This document shows positions 1-5,582 of a stretch of 5,869 bases of DNA, one piece after another. Both the position numbers and the translations under genes were made by a program. Location: contig JBIOYQ010000099.1 in the NCBI GenBank assembly GCA_044870295.1, positions 1 to 5,869 of the forward strand, in the 5' to 3' direction. Every line of letters starts with the position of its first letter. Positions within the stretch are counted from its first letter, which is position 1. Under the pieces are notes generated by a model, which ran no database searches, was not told the DNA's origin, and worked only from the letters and a program-made list of their open reading frames with translations. This DNA is from AC-52 sp044870295 (GTDB lineage: Bacteria > Actinomycetota > UBA4738).

Positions 1-1209
1 CAGCCTCGCGCCGGCGATGTACATGGGGACTTGAGGTCCCGGCACGTTCGACACCACCACGTTGATCAGGCGCGATCGCGACGCCGCCCGCGCGGCCATG
101 GCGTGGATGGTCGGCGGGGCCCACGTCCCGATGTTCATGAGGAACTCCGCCCCGACGGCGACGTTGGACTCCTTCAGATGCCGCGTCTTCTCGGTGATCC
201 TGGCCAGTCGTCGCTTGGCCCCCATGGGACCGACGGGGAGGTCCACGAAGATCGTCGAGACGCGGTTCCCCAGCGCGGAACGTTCGTCCCTCGATCGCAC
301 GGAGACCGGCACCATGGCCCGCAGGACTCGGTCGCGGGTGCGCTCCTTGCGGTGGCGGAGGACCCGATACAGCGCGCCGGCCACTGTGGCCAGCACCACG
401 TCGTTCACCGTCGCCTTCAGCGCCCGCTTGATGTCCCGGAACGTCTGAACGGGCTCCTCGGTCATGGCGAAGCGCCGGTTCGGGCCGACCGGCTGGTTGA
501 AGGGACTGGGCGGGGCCAGCACGCCGCCACCGACCATCTCGAGCAAGCCCTCCAGGATGTCACCGACCTCTCGGGCCACGCGGGCCGGGGTGTCCAGGGT
601 GCGCTGCGCGAGATCGAGCAACCCTCGGACGGGATGGGTGGCCTGCTCCCTCACCGCGTCCTCGAACAGCTCGATGCGGGTGGGTTCGGGCTCCGGCTTC
701 CACGGCGGCGGGGTGAGGAGCTGCGGCTCGGGCGAGAAGTCATACACCGCGGAGGCCAGGTCGATGGCGGCCAGGCCGTCGACCATCGCGTGGTGGACCT
801 TGGTGAGGATGGCGGCCAGGCCGTCCTGCATCCCCTCGATGAGATAGGCCTCCCACAACGGCTTGGTCCGGTCCAGCGGTCGGGAGATGACGCGCTGCAC
901 ATAATCGATCAGCTCCCGTCGCCCGCCCGGCGAGGGCAAGGCGGCTCTGCGCAGGTGGAAGGAGAGATCGAAGTTCGCGTCGTCGACCCAAACGGGGCGA
1001 GCGATGGACAGTGGCGGGAACAGGACCTTCTGGCGGAACCGCGGCGCCAGGTGAAGCCGCGACGCGATCACGCGGACGAGATCGTCGTAGGTGAGCCTGC
1101 CGCCGGGAGCCGTGCTGGGATCGACGACCGCGAGGCCACCGACGTGCTGGTGCACGTTCGGCAACTCGAGGTAGAAGAACGAGGCGTCCTGGGGACCGAG
1201 CCGCTGCAT
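1..1209 (-). CDS. WS/DGAT wax ester synthase / diacylglycerol O-acyltransferase, C-terminus cut by the window edge
   Basis: Member of the bacterial WS/DGAT family, which transfers an acyl group from acyl-CoA to diacylglycerol or a fatty alcohol to make triacylglycerol or wax esters for storage. It usually sits at the inner face of the membrane and on lipid bodies. The frame is open for 403 codons to the left edge. It begins MQRLGPQDASFFYLE, a typical family N-terminus. Visible motifs are RPLDRTKPLWEAY (110-122), the catalytic HHAMVDG (139-145, H140 the expected general base), TVNDVVLA (267-274), GNRVSTIFVDLPVG (314-327) and SNVPGPQVPMYIAGARL (387-403). Family members are usually about 450-480 aa, so some 50-75 residues are missing. 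The ATG at 1209 is the only usable start, because an in-frame stop lies nine codons upstream. No well-placed Shine-Dalgarno is seen; a TAGCCT element 8 nt upstream suggests leaderless transcription. Divergent from the Kelch gene. Whether wax or triacylglycerol is the main product cannot be told. Confidence 0.95.
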   Translation of the reverse strand, partial: MQRLGPQDASFFYLELPNVHQHVGGLAVVDPSTAPGGRLTYDDLVRVIASRLHLAPRFRQKVLFPPLSIARPVWVDDANFDLSFHLRRAALPSPGGRRELIDYVQRVISRPLDRTKPLWEAYLIEGMQDGLAAILTKVHHAMVDGLAAIDLASAVYDFSPEPQLLTPPPWKPEPEPTRIELFEDAVREQATHPVRGLLDLAQRTLDTPARVAREVGDILEGLLEMVGGGVLAPPSPFNQPVGPNRRFAMTEEPVQTFRDIKRALKATVNDVVLATVAGALYRVLRHRKERTRDRVLRAMVPVSVRSRDERSALGNRVSTIFVDLPVGPMGAKRRLARITEKTRHLKESNVAVGAEFLMNIGTWAPPTIHAMAARAASRSRLINVVVSNVPGPQVPMYIAGARL

Positions 1210-1217
1210 CGCATCCG

Positions 1218-1223
1218 AGGCTA
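1218..1223 (-). promoter_or_regulatory. Possible leaderless -10 element for the WS/DGAT gene
   Basis: On the minus strand TAGCCT fits the actinobacterial -10 consensus TANNNT and ends 8 nt before the ATG at 1209. Transcription would therefore start at or beside the A of the start codon. No convincing -35 is seen. The gene has no well-placed ribosome binding site; the nearest purine run, AGAGGTG, lies about 15 nt upstream. That fits a leaderless mRNA, a common type in this phylum. A six-base match can be chance. Confidence 0.3.
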
Positions 1224-1331
1224 CACCTCTGGATCAAACGCACCCGGTGGTCTCGTTACGTACCTGTTGCCAACGGGTGGCCGACGCGCGACGCTGACGG
1301 CCCAGGATGGCCCCCTCGACCATCCGACACC

Positions 1332-1336
1332 GGAGG
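1332..1336 (+). promoter_or_regulatory. Shine-Dalgarno site that fixes the Kelch gene start
   Basis: GGAGG lies 5 nt before the ATG at 1342. It decides the start inside a reading frame that stays open far upstream (to about position 31) only because it runs antisense to the WS/DGAT gene. The signal peptide begins exactly at this ATG. Confidence 0.8.
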
Positions 1337-1341
1337 CACAG

Positions 1342-2367
1342 ATGAACCGTTCAGCTCGAAGCGCGCTCGTGCTCCTCCTGCTCGTAGCCGGCATGAGCCC
1401 CACCGTCGCCGGTGCCGACACCTTCGGCGTGCACGCGACGGCCGTAAGGCGTTCCGCTCCGACGACCTGGTCGCAGCTCAGGCCGCCCCTCTCGCCGCCG
1501 GGACGTGCCTCCGGAGCCATGGCGTACGACGCCCAGCGAAGGCACATCGTGCTCTTTGGCGGCACGTCAGGAGGGTCGGTGCTCCTCGGGGACACGTGGA
1601 CCTTCGCCGACGGCGTTTGGACGCAGCAGGCGCCCGCGGCCTCTCCCTCCCCCCGCAGCGGGCACGTGATGGCCTACGACCTCCTGCGGCGCGAGGTCGT
1701 GCTGTTCGGCGGGAAGAGCGCCTCGCTCGGGTTCCTGAACGACACGTGGACCTGGGACGGCCAGACGTGGACGGCCCGGCACCCGGAGTCGAGCCCCTCA
1801 CCGCGGTTCGCCGCCGCCATGGCCTGGGATGCGGCCAGAGGGGCCGTCCTGTTGTTCGGCGGTACGGCCGGGGAGCAGATGCTGGGTGACACGTGGTCGT
1901 GGGACGGGACGACCTGGAGCGAGTTGCACCCGGCAACCTCGCCACCCGCACGGTCCCAACCGGGGGTGGCTTCGGATCCAGCCAACGGGCAGGTGCTCCT
2001 GTTCGGCGGCGCCCCGGGACCAGGCGGAGTCAGCGACGACACATGGGTGTGGACGGGGTCCACGTGGCTCGAGAAGGCTGGTTCGCCTCACCCTCTTGAG
2101 CGAACCGGACCGGCCATGGCCTTCGACCGCAGACTCGGGGCCGTCGTCCTCTTCGGAGGCGGGAACGACGAGAACGCGGAGTACGCGGACACGTGGTCAT
2201 GGGACGGCGCGGCCTGGACGCGCCTCCAACCGGCGCGTTCCCCGGAGGCCCGGACGCACATGGCCGTGACCTCGTTTCGCGGGCACCCCTTCATCTTCGG
2301 CGGCGTGCGTGAGCTGTCGATCTACCTGGCCGACACCTGGGGCTGGCGCAGCTCGGTCCCGGCTTGA
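1342..2367 (+). CDS. Secreted Kelch-repeat beta-propeller protein
   Basis: A 341-aa protein with an export signal: basic n-region (R3, R6), hydrophobic core ALVLLLLVAG (8-17) and probable cleavage after AGA at 23-25. No lipobox cysteine is present, so it is probably released or wall-associated. The rest is six Kelch-type repeats of about 47-50 residues. Each carries a hydrophobic stretch ending in FGG (71-74, 121-124, 171-174, 220-223, 270-273, 318-321) and then DTW (84, 134, 183, 233, 283, 331). Linkers are rich in S, P and R. The last repeat stops just after DTWGW and lacks the following TW strand, while TTWSQL (41-46) stands before the first repeat. This suggests that the N-terminal strand closes a six-bladed propeller. 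No catalytic residues are recognisable, and I see no added galactose-oxidase domain. Kelch propellers usually bind proteins or sugars; the ligand here is unknown. Convergent with fhs. Confidence 0.9.
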   Translation: MNRSARSALVLLLLVAGMSPTVAGADTFGVHATAVRRSAPTTWSQLRPPLSPPGRASGAMAYDAQRRHIVLFGGTSGGSVLLGDTWTFADGVWTQQAPAASPSPRSGHVMAYDLLRREVVLFGGKSASLGFLNDTWTWDGQTWTARHPESSPSPRFAAAMAWDAARGAVLLFGGTAGEQMLGDTWSWDGTTWSELHPATSPPARSQPGVASDPANGQVLLFGGAPGPGGVSDDTWVWTGSTWLEKAGSPHPLERTGPAMAFDRRLGAVVLFGGGNDENAEYADTWSWDGAAWTRLQPARSPEARTHMAVTSFRGHPFIFGGVRELSIYLADTWGWRSSVPA

Positions 2368-2377
2368 GCCGGACCGA
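2353..2377. terminator. GC-rich hairpin between convergent Kelch and fhs genes, candidate bidirectional terminator
   Basis: TCGGTC, a bulged C, then CGGC form the left arm. The loop is TTGA, and GCCG followed by GACCGA is the right arm. This gives ten pairs with one bulge around a four-base loop. The hairpin begins in the last Kelch codons, takes in that gene's TGA and ends one base before the fhs stop codon. It therefore fills the whole 11-bp gap and would fold in both transcripts. No T-tract follows on either strand, so it is not a classical intrinsic terminator, but U-poor hairpin terminators are common in high-GC actinobacteria. Termination itself is inferred. Confidence 0.55.
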
Positions 2378-2378
2378 A

Positions 2379-4052
2379 TCAGAACAGGCCGACCGTCGTG
2401 CCCTCGTCGTCGACGTCCACGTCCTGGAACGCGGGTCGCCGGCCCAGGCCCGGCATCAGCATGATGTCGCCACACAGGGCGACCACGAATCCGGCTCCCA
2501 CCGACGGCAGCAGGTTCCTGACGGGCAGTCGAAAACCGCGGGGACGCCCACGCTGGGCCGCGTCGTGGGACAGGGACATGTGCGTCTTGGCCATGCAGAC
2601 GGGGAGGCGGTCGAGTCCACGCCGCTCCAGGATGGCCAGCTTGCGCACGGCCTCGGGGAAGAACTCCACCCCGTCGGCCCCGTAGATGCGCGTGGCGATC
2701 GATTCGATCTGCTCGGGCAACGGCAACCCCGGAGGATTGATCGGGGCGAAACCGTTCGGTCGTTCGGTCGCCTCAACGACCGCCTCCGCCAAGGCCACCG
2801 CCCCGTCACCACCCCTCTCGAACCCCTCATTCACCACGACGCGCTCCGCGCCCGCCCCTCCAGCGAGCTCACCGAGGGCCGCGAGCTCGGCCTCGGTGTC
2901 GGTGGAGAACCGGTTGATGGCGACCACGCAGGGGATCCCGAACGCCCGCACGATCTCGATGTGCGCCGCGAGGTTGTCCGCGCCGCGCTTCAGGGCGTCC
3001 AGGTCCTCGTCGGCAAGCGCCGGACCTTCCGGCACGCCGCCATGCGCCTTGATCGCGCGCACCGTGGCCACGAGCACGGCGGCGGACGGGCGCAGATCGC
3101 CGTACCGGCACACGATGTGGCAGAACTTCTCCAGGCCGAGGTCCGAACCGAACCCCGCCTCGGTCACCACCACGTCGGCCAGCTTCAGCCCGATCCGGTC
3201 CGCCAGGATCGAGTTGTTGGCCGTCGCGATGTTCCCGAAGGGGCCGGTGTGGATGAGGACGGGCTGTCCCTCCAGCGTCTGCACCAGGTTGGGACGGAGC
3301 GCCGCCTTCAGCAGCACGGTCATCGCGCCGGCCACCCGGAGGTCCTCCGCCGTGACCGGCTGTTGGTCGCGCGTCTCCGCCACCACGATGCGCCCGATCC
3401 GCGCCCGCAGATCCGGGAGGCCGGCGGCCAGACCGATCAGAGCCATGACCTCGGACGCCGCGGTGATGACGAACCCTGACTCGCGGGGAACACCGTGGGC
3501 GGTCCCGCCGAGCCCGATGATGATGTCCCGCAGCGCGCGGTCGTTCACGTCCAGCGTGCGGGGCCAGGAGATGCTCCGGGGTTCGATGTCGAGCGGGTTG
3601 TCGTTGTAGATGGAGGCGTCGATGGCGGCGGCCAGGAGGTTGTGCGCGGCGGCGATGGCGTGGAAGTCGCCGGTGAAGTGCAGGTTGATGTCCTCCATGG
3701 GGACTACTTGAGCATGGCCCCCGCCGGTGCCGCCACCCTTGATGCCGAAGACGGGGCCCGTTGACGGCTCGCGCATGCACAGGACGACGCGCCGGCCGAT
3801 CCGTCCGAGGCCCTGAGTGAGGCCCACCGACGTGGTGGTCTTTCCCTCGCCCGCCCGCGTGGGAGTGATCGCCGTGACCACCACGAGCTTGCCGTCCGGC
3901 CGGTCCCCCAGGCGGTCCAGGACCGAAAGGTCGACCTTCGCCTTGTGCGGGCCATAGAGCTCGATCTCCTCCTGGAGGAGACCGGCCTCGGCGGCAACGT
4001 CCAGGATCGGCCGGAGCCGTGCCGCCTGGGCGATCTCCAGCGTCGATCTCAC
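2379..4052 (-). CDS. fhs: Formate-tetrahydrofolate ligase (10-formyl-THF synthetase)
   Basis: Cytosolic enzyme that joins formate to tetrahydrofolate with ATP, giving 10-formyl-THF for purine synthesis, initiator-tRNA formylation or the methyl branch of one-carbon pathways. The 557 residues match the usual family length (about 555-560). Visible are the ATP-binding loop TPTRAGEGKTTT (63-74), REPSTGP (94-100), signature 1 GIKGGGTGGGH (103-113), VPMEDINLHFTGD (117-129), HTGPFGNIATANNS (268-281), signature 2 VATVRAIKAHGG (328-339), AINRF (378-382) and the C-terminal AKTHMSLS (488-495) and GDIMLMPGL (528-536). Two positions are odd: signature 1 is normally GGAAGGGY, and the aromatic residue before GG at 414-415 is F411 where the family usually has Trp. 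The GTG at 4052 is chosen because it gives the expected N-terminus (LEIAQAA), overlaps the MTHFR stop as GTGA, and has GAGGGGG 7 nt upstream. It is probably translationally coupled to the MTHFR gene. Confidence 0.97.
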   Translation of the reverse strand: MRSTLEIAQAARLRPILDVAAEAGLLQEEIELYGPHKAKVDLSVLDRLGDRPDGKLVVVTAITPTRAGEGKTTTSVGLTQGLGRIGRRVVLCMREPSTGPVFGIKGGGTGGGHAQVVPMEDINLHFTGDFHAIAAAHNLLAAAIDASIYNDNPLDIEPRSISWPRTLDVNDRALRDIIIGLGGTAHGVPRESGFVITAASEVMALIGLAAGLPDLRARIGRIVVAETRDQQPVTAEDLRVAGAMTVLLKAALRPNLVQTLEGQPVLIHTGPFGNIATANNSILADRIGLKLADVVVTEAGFGSDLGLEKFCHIVCRYGDLRPSAAVLVATVRAIKAHGGVPEGPALADEDLDALKRGADNLAAHIEIVRAFGIPCVVAINRFSTDTEAELAALGELAGGAGAERVVVNEGFERGGDGAVALAEAVVEATERPNGFAPINPPGLPLPEQIESIATRIYGADGVEFFPEAVRKLAILERRGLDRLPVCMAKTHMSLSHDAAQRGRPRGFRLPVRNLLPSVGAGFVVALCGDIMLMPGLGRRPAFQDVDVDDEGTTVGLF

Positions 4053-4903
4053 GGACGCACCCCCTCGATGACCTCTCGCCTCCACCGCTCCGTCCCCTCC
4101 ACCTGGTTGAACGTGTTGATATGGAAGCCGGCCACGTCGCCGAGGGATCCGTCCAGCATGGTCGAGAGGCCCGCCACGAGGTCGTCGGGACGAAAGCCGC
4201 CCCGCCGAACCAGCCGCGCCCCCATGCCCCGTTGTTTCTTCAGGTACCGCACGGAGTCCCCCACCCCAACGCGCAGTGAGATCCGGAGCAGCCGCAGACG
4301 GTCCACCGCCCCGGGCATGCCAACGTACACCGGGACTCGCAGGCCTTCCGTATGCATCCGGCGCACCCAATTCACGACGGTCGCTGGTTCGTAGCAGATC
4401 TGCGTCACCACGTACGACGCGAACCCTTGCTTGGCCAGCAGCTCGGAGACCAACGTTCGATCCGGCACCAAGGGGTGCGGCTCCGGATATCCCGCGATGC
4501 CAACGCGCTCGAACCGATGCTCCAGCTCGGCCAGCGCACGAAGGAGCGACAGGGCCGAGCCGAAGGGCCCGGCCGGAGCCGGTGAGTCGCCGCCCACCAC
4601 GAACACCTCGCGCACCCCTTCGTCCCGCAACCGCCTCACGACCTCCCCGAGATGGTCGGTCCCGTTCAGCAACCGGGCCGACAGATGCGGGACGGCGGCA
4701 AACCCCCGCTCGACCAGACGTCCGGACAACGCCAGCGTCCGCTCGAGCCCGAGCCCGGGCGATGAGGTCACGGTCACGGTGGCCGCAGGCGGGAGGTACG
4801 CCAGTTGCTCATCGACCGAGGCTGTCGGGATCAGCTCGAACCGGGCGTTCGCCAGGAGCCGGGCGACTCGCTGGTCAACGGCGGGGCGAAGCCTGTTCCT
4901 CAC
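4049..4903 (-). CDS. Methylenetetrahydrofolate reductase family protein (MetF-like, possibly flavin-independent)
   Basis: A 284-aa MetF-type barrel protein, expected to reduce 5,10-methylene-THF to 5-methyl-THF for methionine synthesis or C1 metabolism. Blocks that line up with E. coli MetF are FELIPTAS (22-29, E23 at the catalytic Glu28 position), VPHLSARLL (71-79), VFVVGGDSPAP (100-110, D106 at Asp120), GIAGYPEPHP (135-144), YVVTQICYEP (164-173, Q168 at Gln183), VPVYVGMPG (190-198) and FHINTFNQ (260-267). Several E. coli FAD contacts look lost: the Arg of LRGD is G104, and the LKRKVDAGA helix is replaced by ELLAKQGFA (154-162). This recalls the flavin-less NADH-dependent reductases described from Mycobacterium smegmatis, but that closer assignment is by memory and inference. 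GTG start, with AGGAG 8 nt upstream. First gene of a two-gene unit with fhs. Family call firm, exact subtype uncertain. Confidence 0.88.
   Translation of the reverse strand: MRNRLRPAVDQRVARLLANARFELIPTASVDEQLAYLPPAATVTVTSSPGLGLERTLALSGRLVERGFAAVPHLSARLLNGTDHLGEVVRRLRDEGVREVFVVGGDSPAPAGPFGSALSLLRALAELEHRFERVGIAGYPEPHPLVPDRTLVSELLAKQGFASYVVTQICYEPATVVNWVRRMHTEGLRVPVYVGMPGAVDRLRLLRISLRVGVGDSVRYLKKQRGMGARLVRRGGFRPDDLVAGLSTMLDGSLGDVAGFHINTFNQVEGTERWRREVIEGVRP
4060..4066 (-). promoter_or_regulatory. Ribosome binding site of fhs inside the end of the MTHFR gene
   Basis: GAGGGGG on the minus strand lies 7 nt before the GTG at 4052, within the final codons of the MTHFR gene. With the GTGA stop/start overlap it points to reinitiation or coupled translation, and it supports GTG 4052 over any more upstream fhs start. 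Confidence 0.65.
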
Positions 4904-4911
4904 TGCCGGAT

Positions 4912-4916
4912 CTCCT
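4912..4916 (-). promoter_or_regulatory. Shine-Dalgarno site of the MTHFR gene
   Basis: AGGAG on the minus strand lies 8 nt before the GTG at 4903. It supports this non-ATG codon as the true start. Confidence 0.7.
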
Positions 4917-4942
4917 GTCGGGTCGGCGACACGTGGGGGCGA

Positions 4943-4971
4943 ATCCTAGTACCAGCCTCCGCTCCGGTCAC
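4943..4971 (-). promoter_or_regulatory. Candidate promoter of the MTHFR-fhs operon
   Basis: Read on the minus strand, GTGACC (4971-4966, 4 of 6 to TTGACA) is followed by a 17-nt spacer and TAGGAT (4948-4943, fits TANNNT). Transcription would start near 4936, giving a leader of about 33 nt that includes the AGGAG ribosome binding site. It lies in the 78-bp gap after the phosphatase gene, so the folate pair could be expressed separately from the upstream genes. Match by eye only. Confidence 0.4.
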
Positions 4972-4992
4972 GGTTCCACGGTCATCCGGAGC
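4961..4992 (-). terminator. Weak inverted repeat at the end of the phosphatase gene
   Basis: GCTCCGG (4961-4967) and CCGGAGC (4986-4992) form perfect 7-bp arms around an 18-nt spacer that contains the phosphatase stop codon. It could act as a weak terminator for the phosphatase mRNA. The long loop and missing T-tract make this doubtful. The left arm also overlaps the -35 of the candidate MTHFR promoter. Confidence 0.25.
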
Positions 4993-5563
4993 ACAGAAGG
5001 TTCCACCGGAGGATCGCCGGATTCTCCCGCTCGTAGCCGAGCGAGCTGACGGTGGCGGGGTCGAGCATGAAGCTGCGGCCGTGGTCGGGCGGCAGCTCCA
5101 CCCACCGGGCCGTCAGCACGCGCAGGAGATGGCCGTGGGCGAACAGGAGCACGTCGCCGTCGGCGGCCCTGACCTCGGCGATGACCCGGTCCGCTCGCAG
5201 CGCGACCTGGTCGATGGGCTCACCGTTCGGGACACCGTCCCTCCACAGGCTCCACCCCGGCCGGCCTACCCGGATCTCGGCCGTGGTCTGGCCCTCGTAG
5301 TCGCCGTAGTCCCACTCGCGCAGGTCCTCACGGACCTTCGCCACGGCCTCATAGCCGGCCAGCCGGCAGGTCTCCGCGGCCCGTTGCAGCGGGCTGGTGA
5401 AGACCGCGGCGAACTGCCGATCCGACAGACAGGCTCGGAGGCGCTCGGCCTGCCGGCGGCCCTCCTCCGTCAGCGGGACGTCGGTCCTCCCCGTGTGGCG
5501 CGCCGCCGCGCTCCATTCGGTCTCGCCATGCCGGACCAGGACGGCGACGGCCGACGCGCTCAT
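4982..5563 (-). CDS. Histidine phosphatase family protein (Rv3214-like acid phosphatase)
   Basis: A 193-aa cytosolic phosphatase of the phosphoglycerate-mutase-like superfamily, which works through a phosphohistidine. The set of catalytic residues is complete: RHGETEW (11-17, nucleophile H12), SPLQR (57-61, R61), the general acid E83 in REWDYGDYEG (82-91) and FAHGH (141-145, H143). There is no signal peptide and no insert, and the length fits the small single-domain members. EWDYGxYEGxTTxxIR, the W-x-x-W-x-x-G segment (104-110) and the C-terminal layout recall M. tuberculosis Rv3214, which was described as an acid phosphatase and not a true mutase. The physiological substrate cannot be read from the sequence. 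It starts 19 bp after the transporter stop and probably shares its transcript, although TACGCT 6 nt before the ATG could give a leaderless internal start. No Shine-Dalgarno is seen. Confidence 0.93.
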   Translation of the reverse strand: MSASAVAVLVRHGETEWSAAARHTGRTDVPLTEEGRRQAERLRACLSDRQFAAVFTSPLQRAAETCRLAGYEAVAKVREDLREWDYGDYEGQTTAEIRVGRPGWSLWRDGVPNGEPIDQVALRADRVIAEVRAADGDVLLFAHGHLLRVLTARWVELPPDHGRSFMLDPATVSSLGYERENPAILRWNLLCSG

Positions 5564-5569
5564 TCGAGG

Positions 5570-5575
5570 AGCGTA
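5570..5575 (-). promoter_or_regulatory. Possible leaderless -10 element for the phosphatase gene
   Basis: TACGCT on the minus strand fits TANNNT and ends 6 nt before the ATG at 5563, so the RNA would begin about at the start codon. It lies in the 19-bp gap after the transporter stop. No -35 is evident, and the gene has no Shine-Dalgarno sequence. Confidence 0.25.
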
Positions 5576-5582
5576 CCCGCGT

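Noticed and set aside
31..1341. A long plus-strand open frame that runs into the Kelch gene as if it were one 778-aa protein
   Set aside because: The first 1200 bases are antisense to the WS/DGAT gene, with low-complexity Arg/Gly/His-rich translation. The signal peptide and GGAGG site mark the real start at 1342.
1210..1341. A promoter for the Kelch gene in the divergent spacer
   Set aside because: The spacer has no plus-strand -35/-10 pair I can defend. TACGTA and CAGGAT are too poor in match or spacing to call.
2364..3479. A 371-aa plus-strand frame opposite fhs, and a 303-aa minus-strand frame at 2869-3780
   Set aside because: Both are frame shadows of fhs caused by high third-position GC. 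Their translations are rich in Arg, His and Gly and have no recognisable domain, while the fhs frame carries all family motifs.
4053..4370. Possible upstream extension of fhs in the same frame
   Set aside because: The extra residues overlap the MTHFR coding region and have no family similarity. The GTG at 4052 gives the normal length and N-terminus.
4928..4937. GACACGTGGG in the MTHFR leader, sharing GACACGTGG with the Kelch repeats
   Set aside because: In the Kelch gene the string encodes the conserved DTW. In the leader it is a short isolated match around the CACGTG palindrome, most simply chance.
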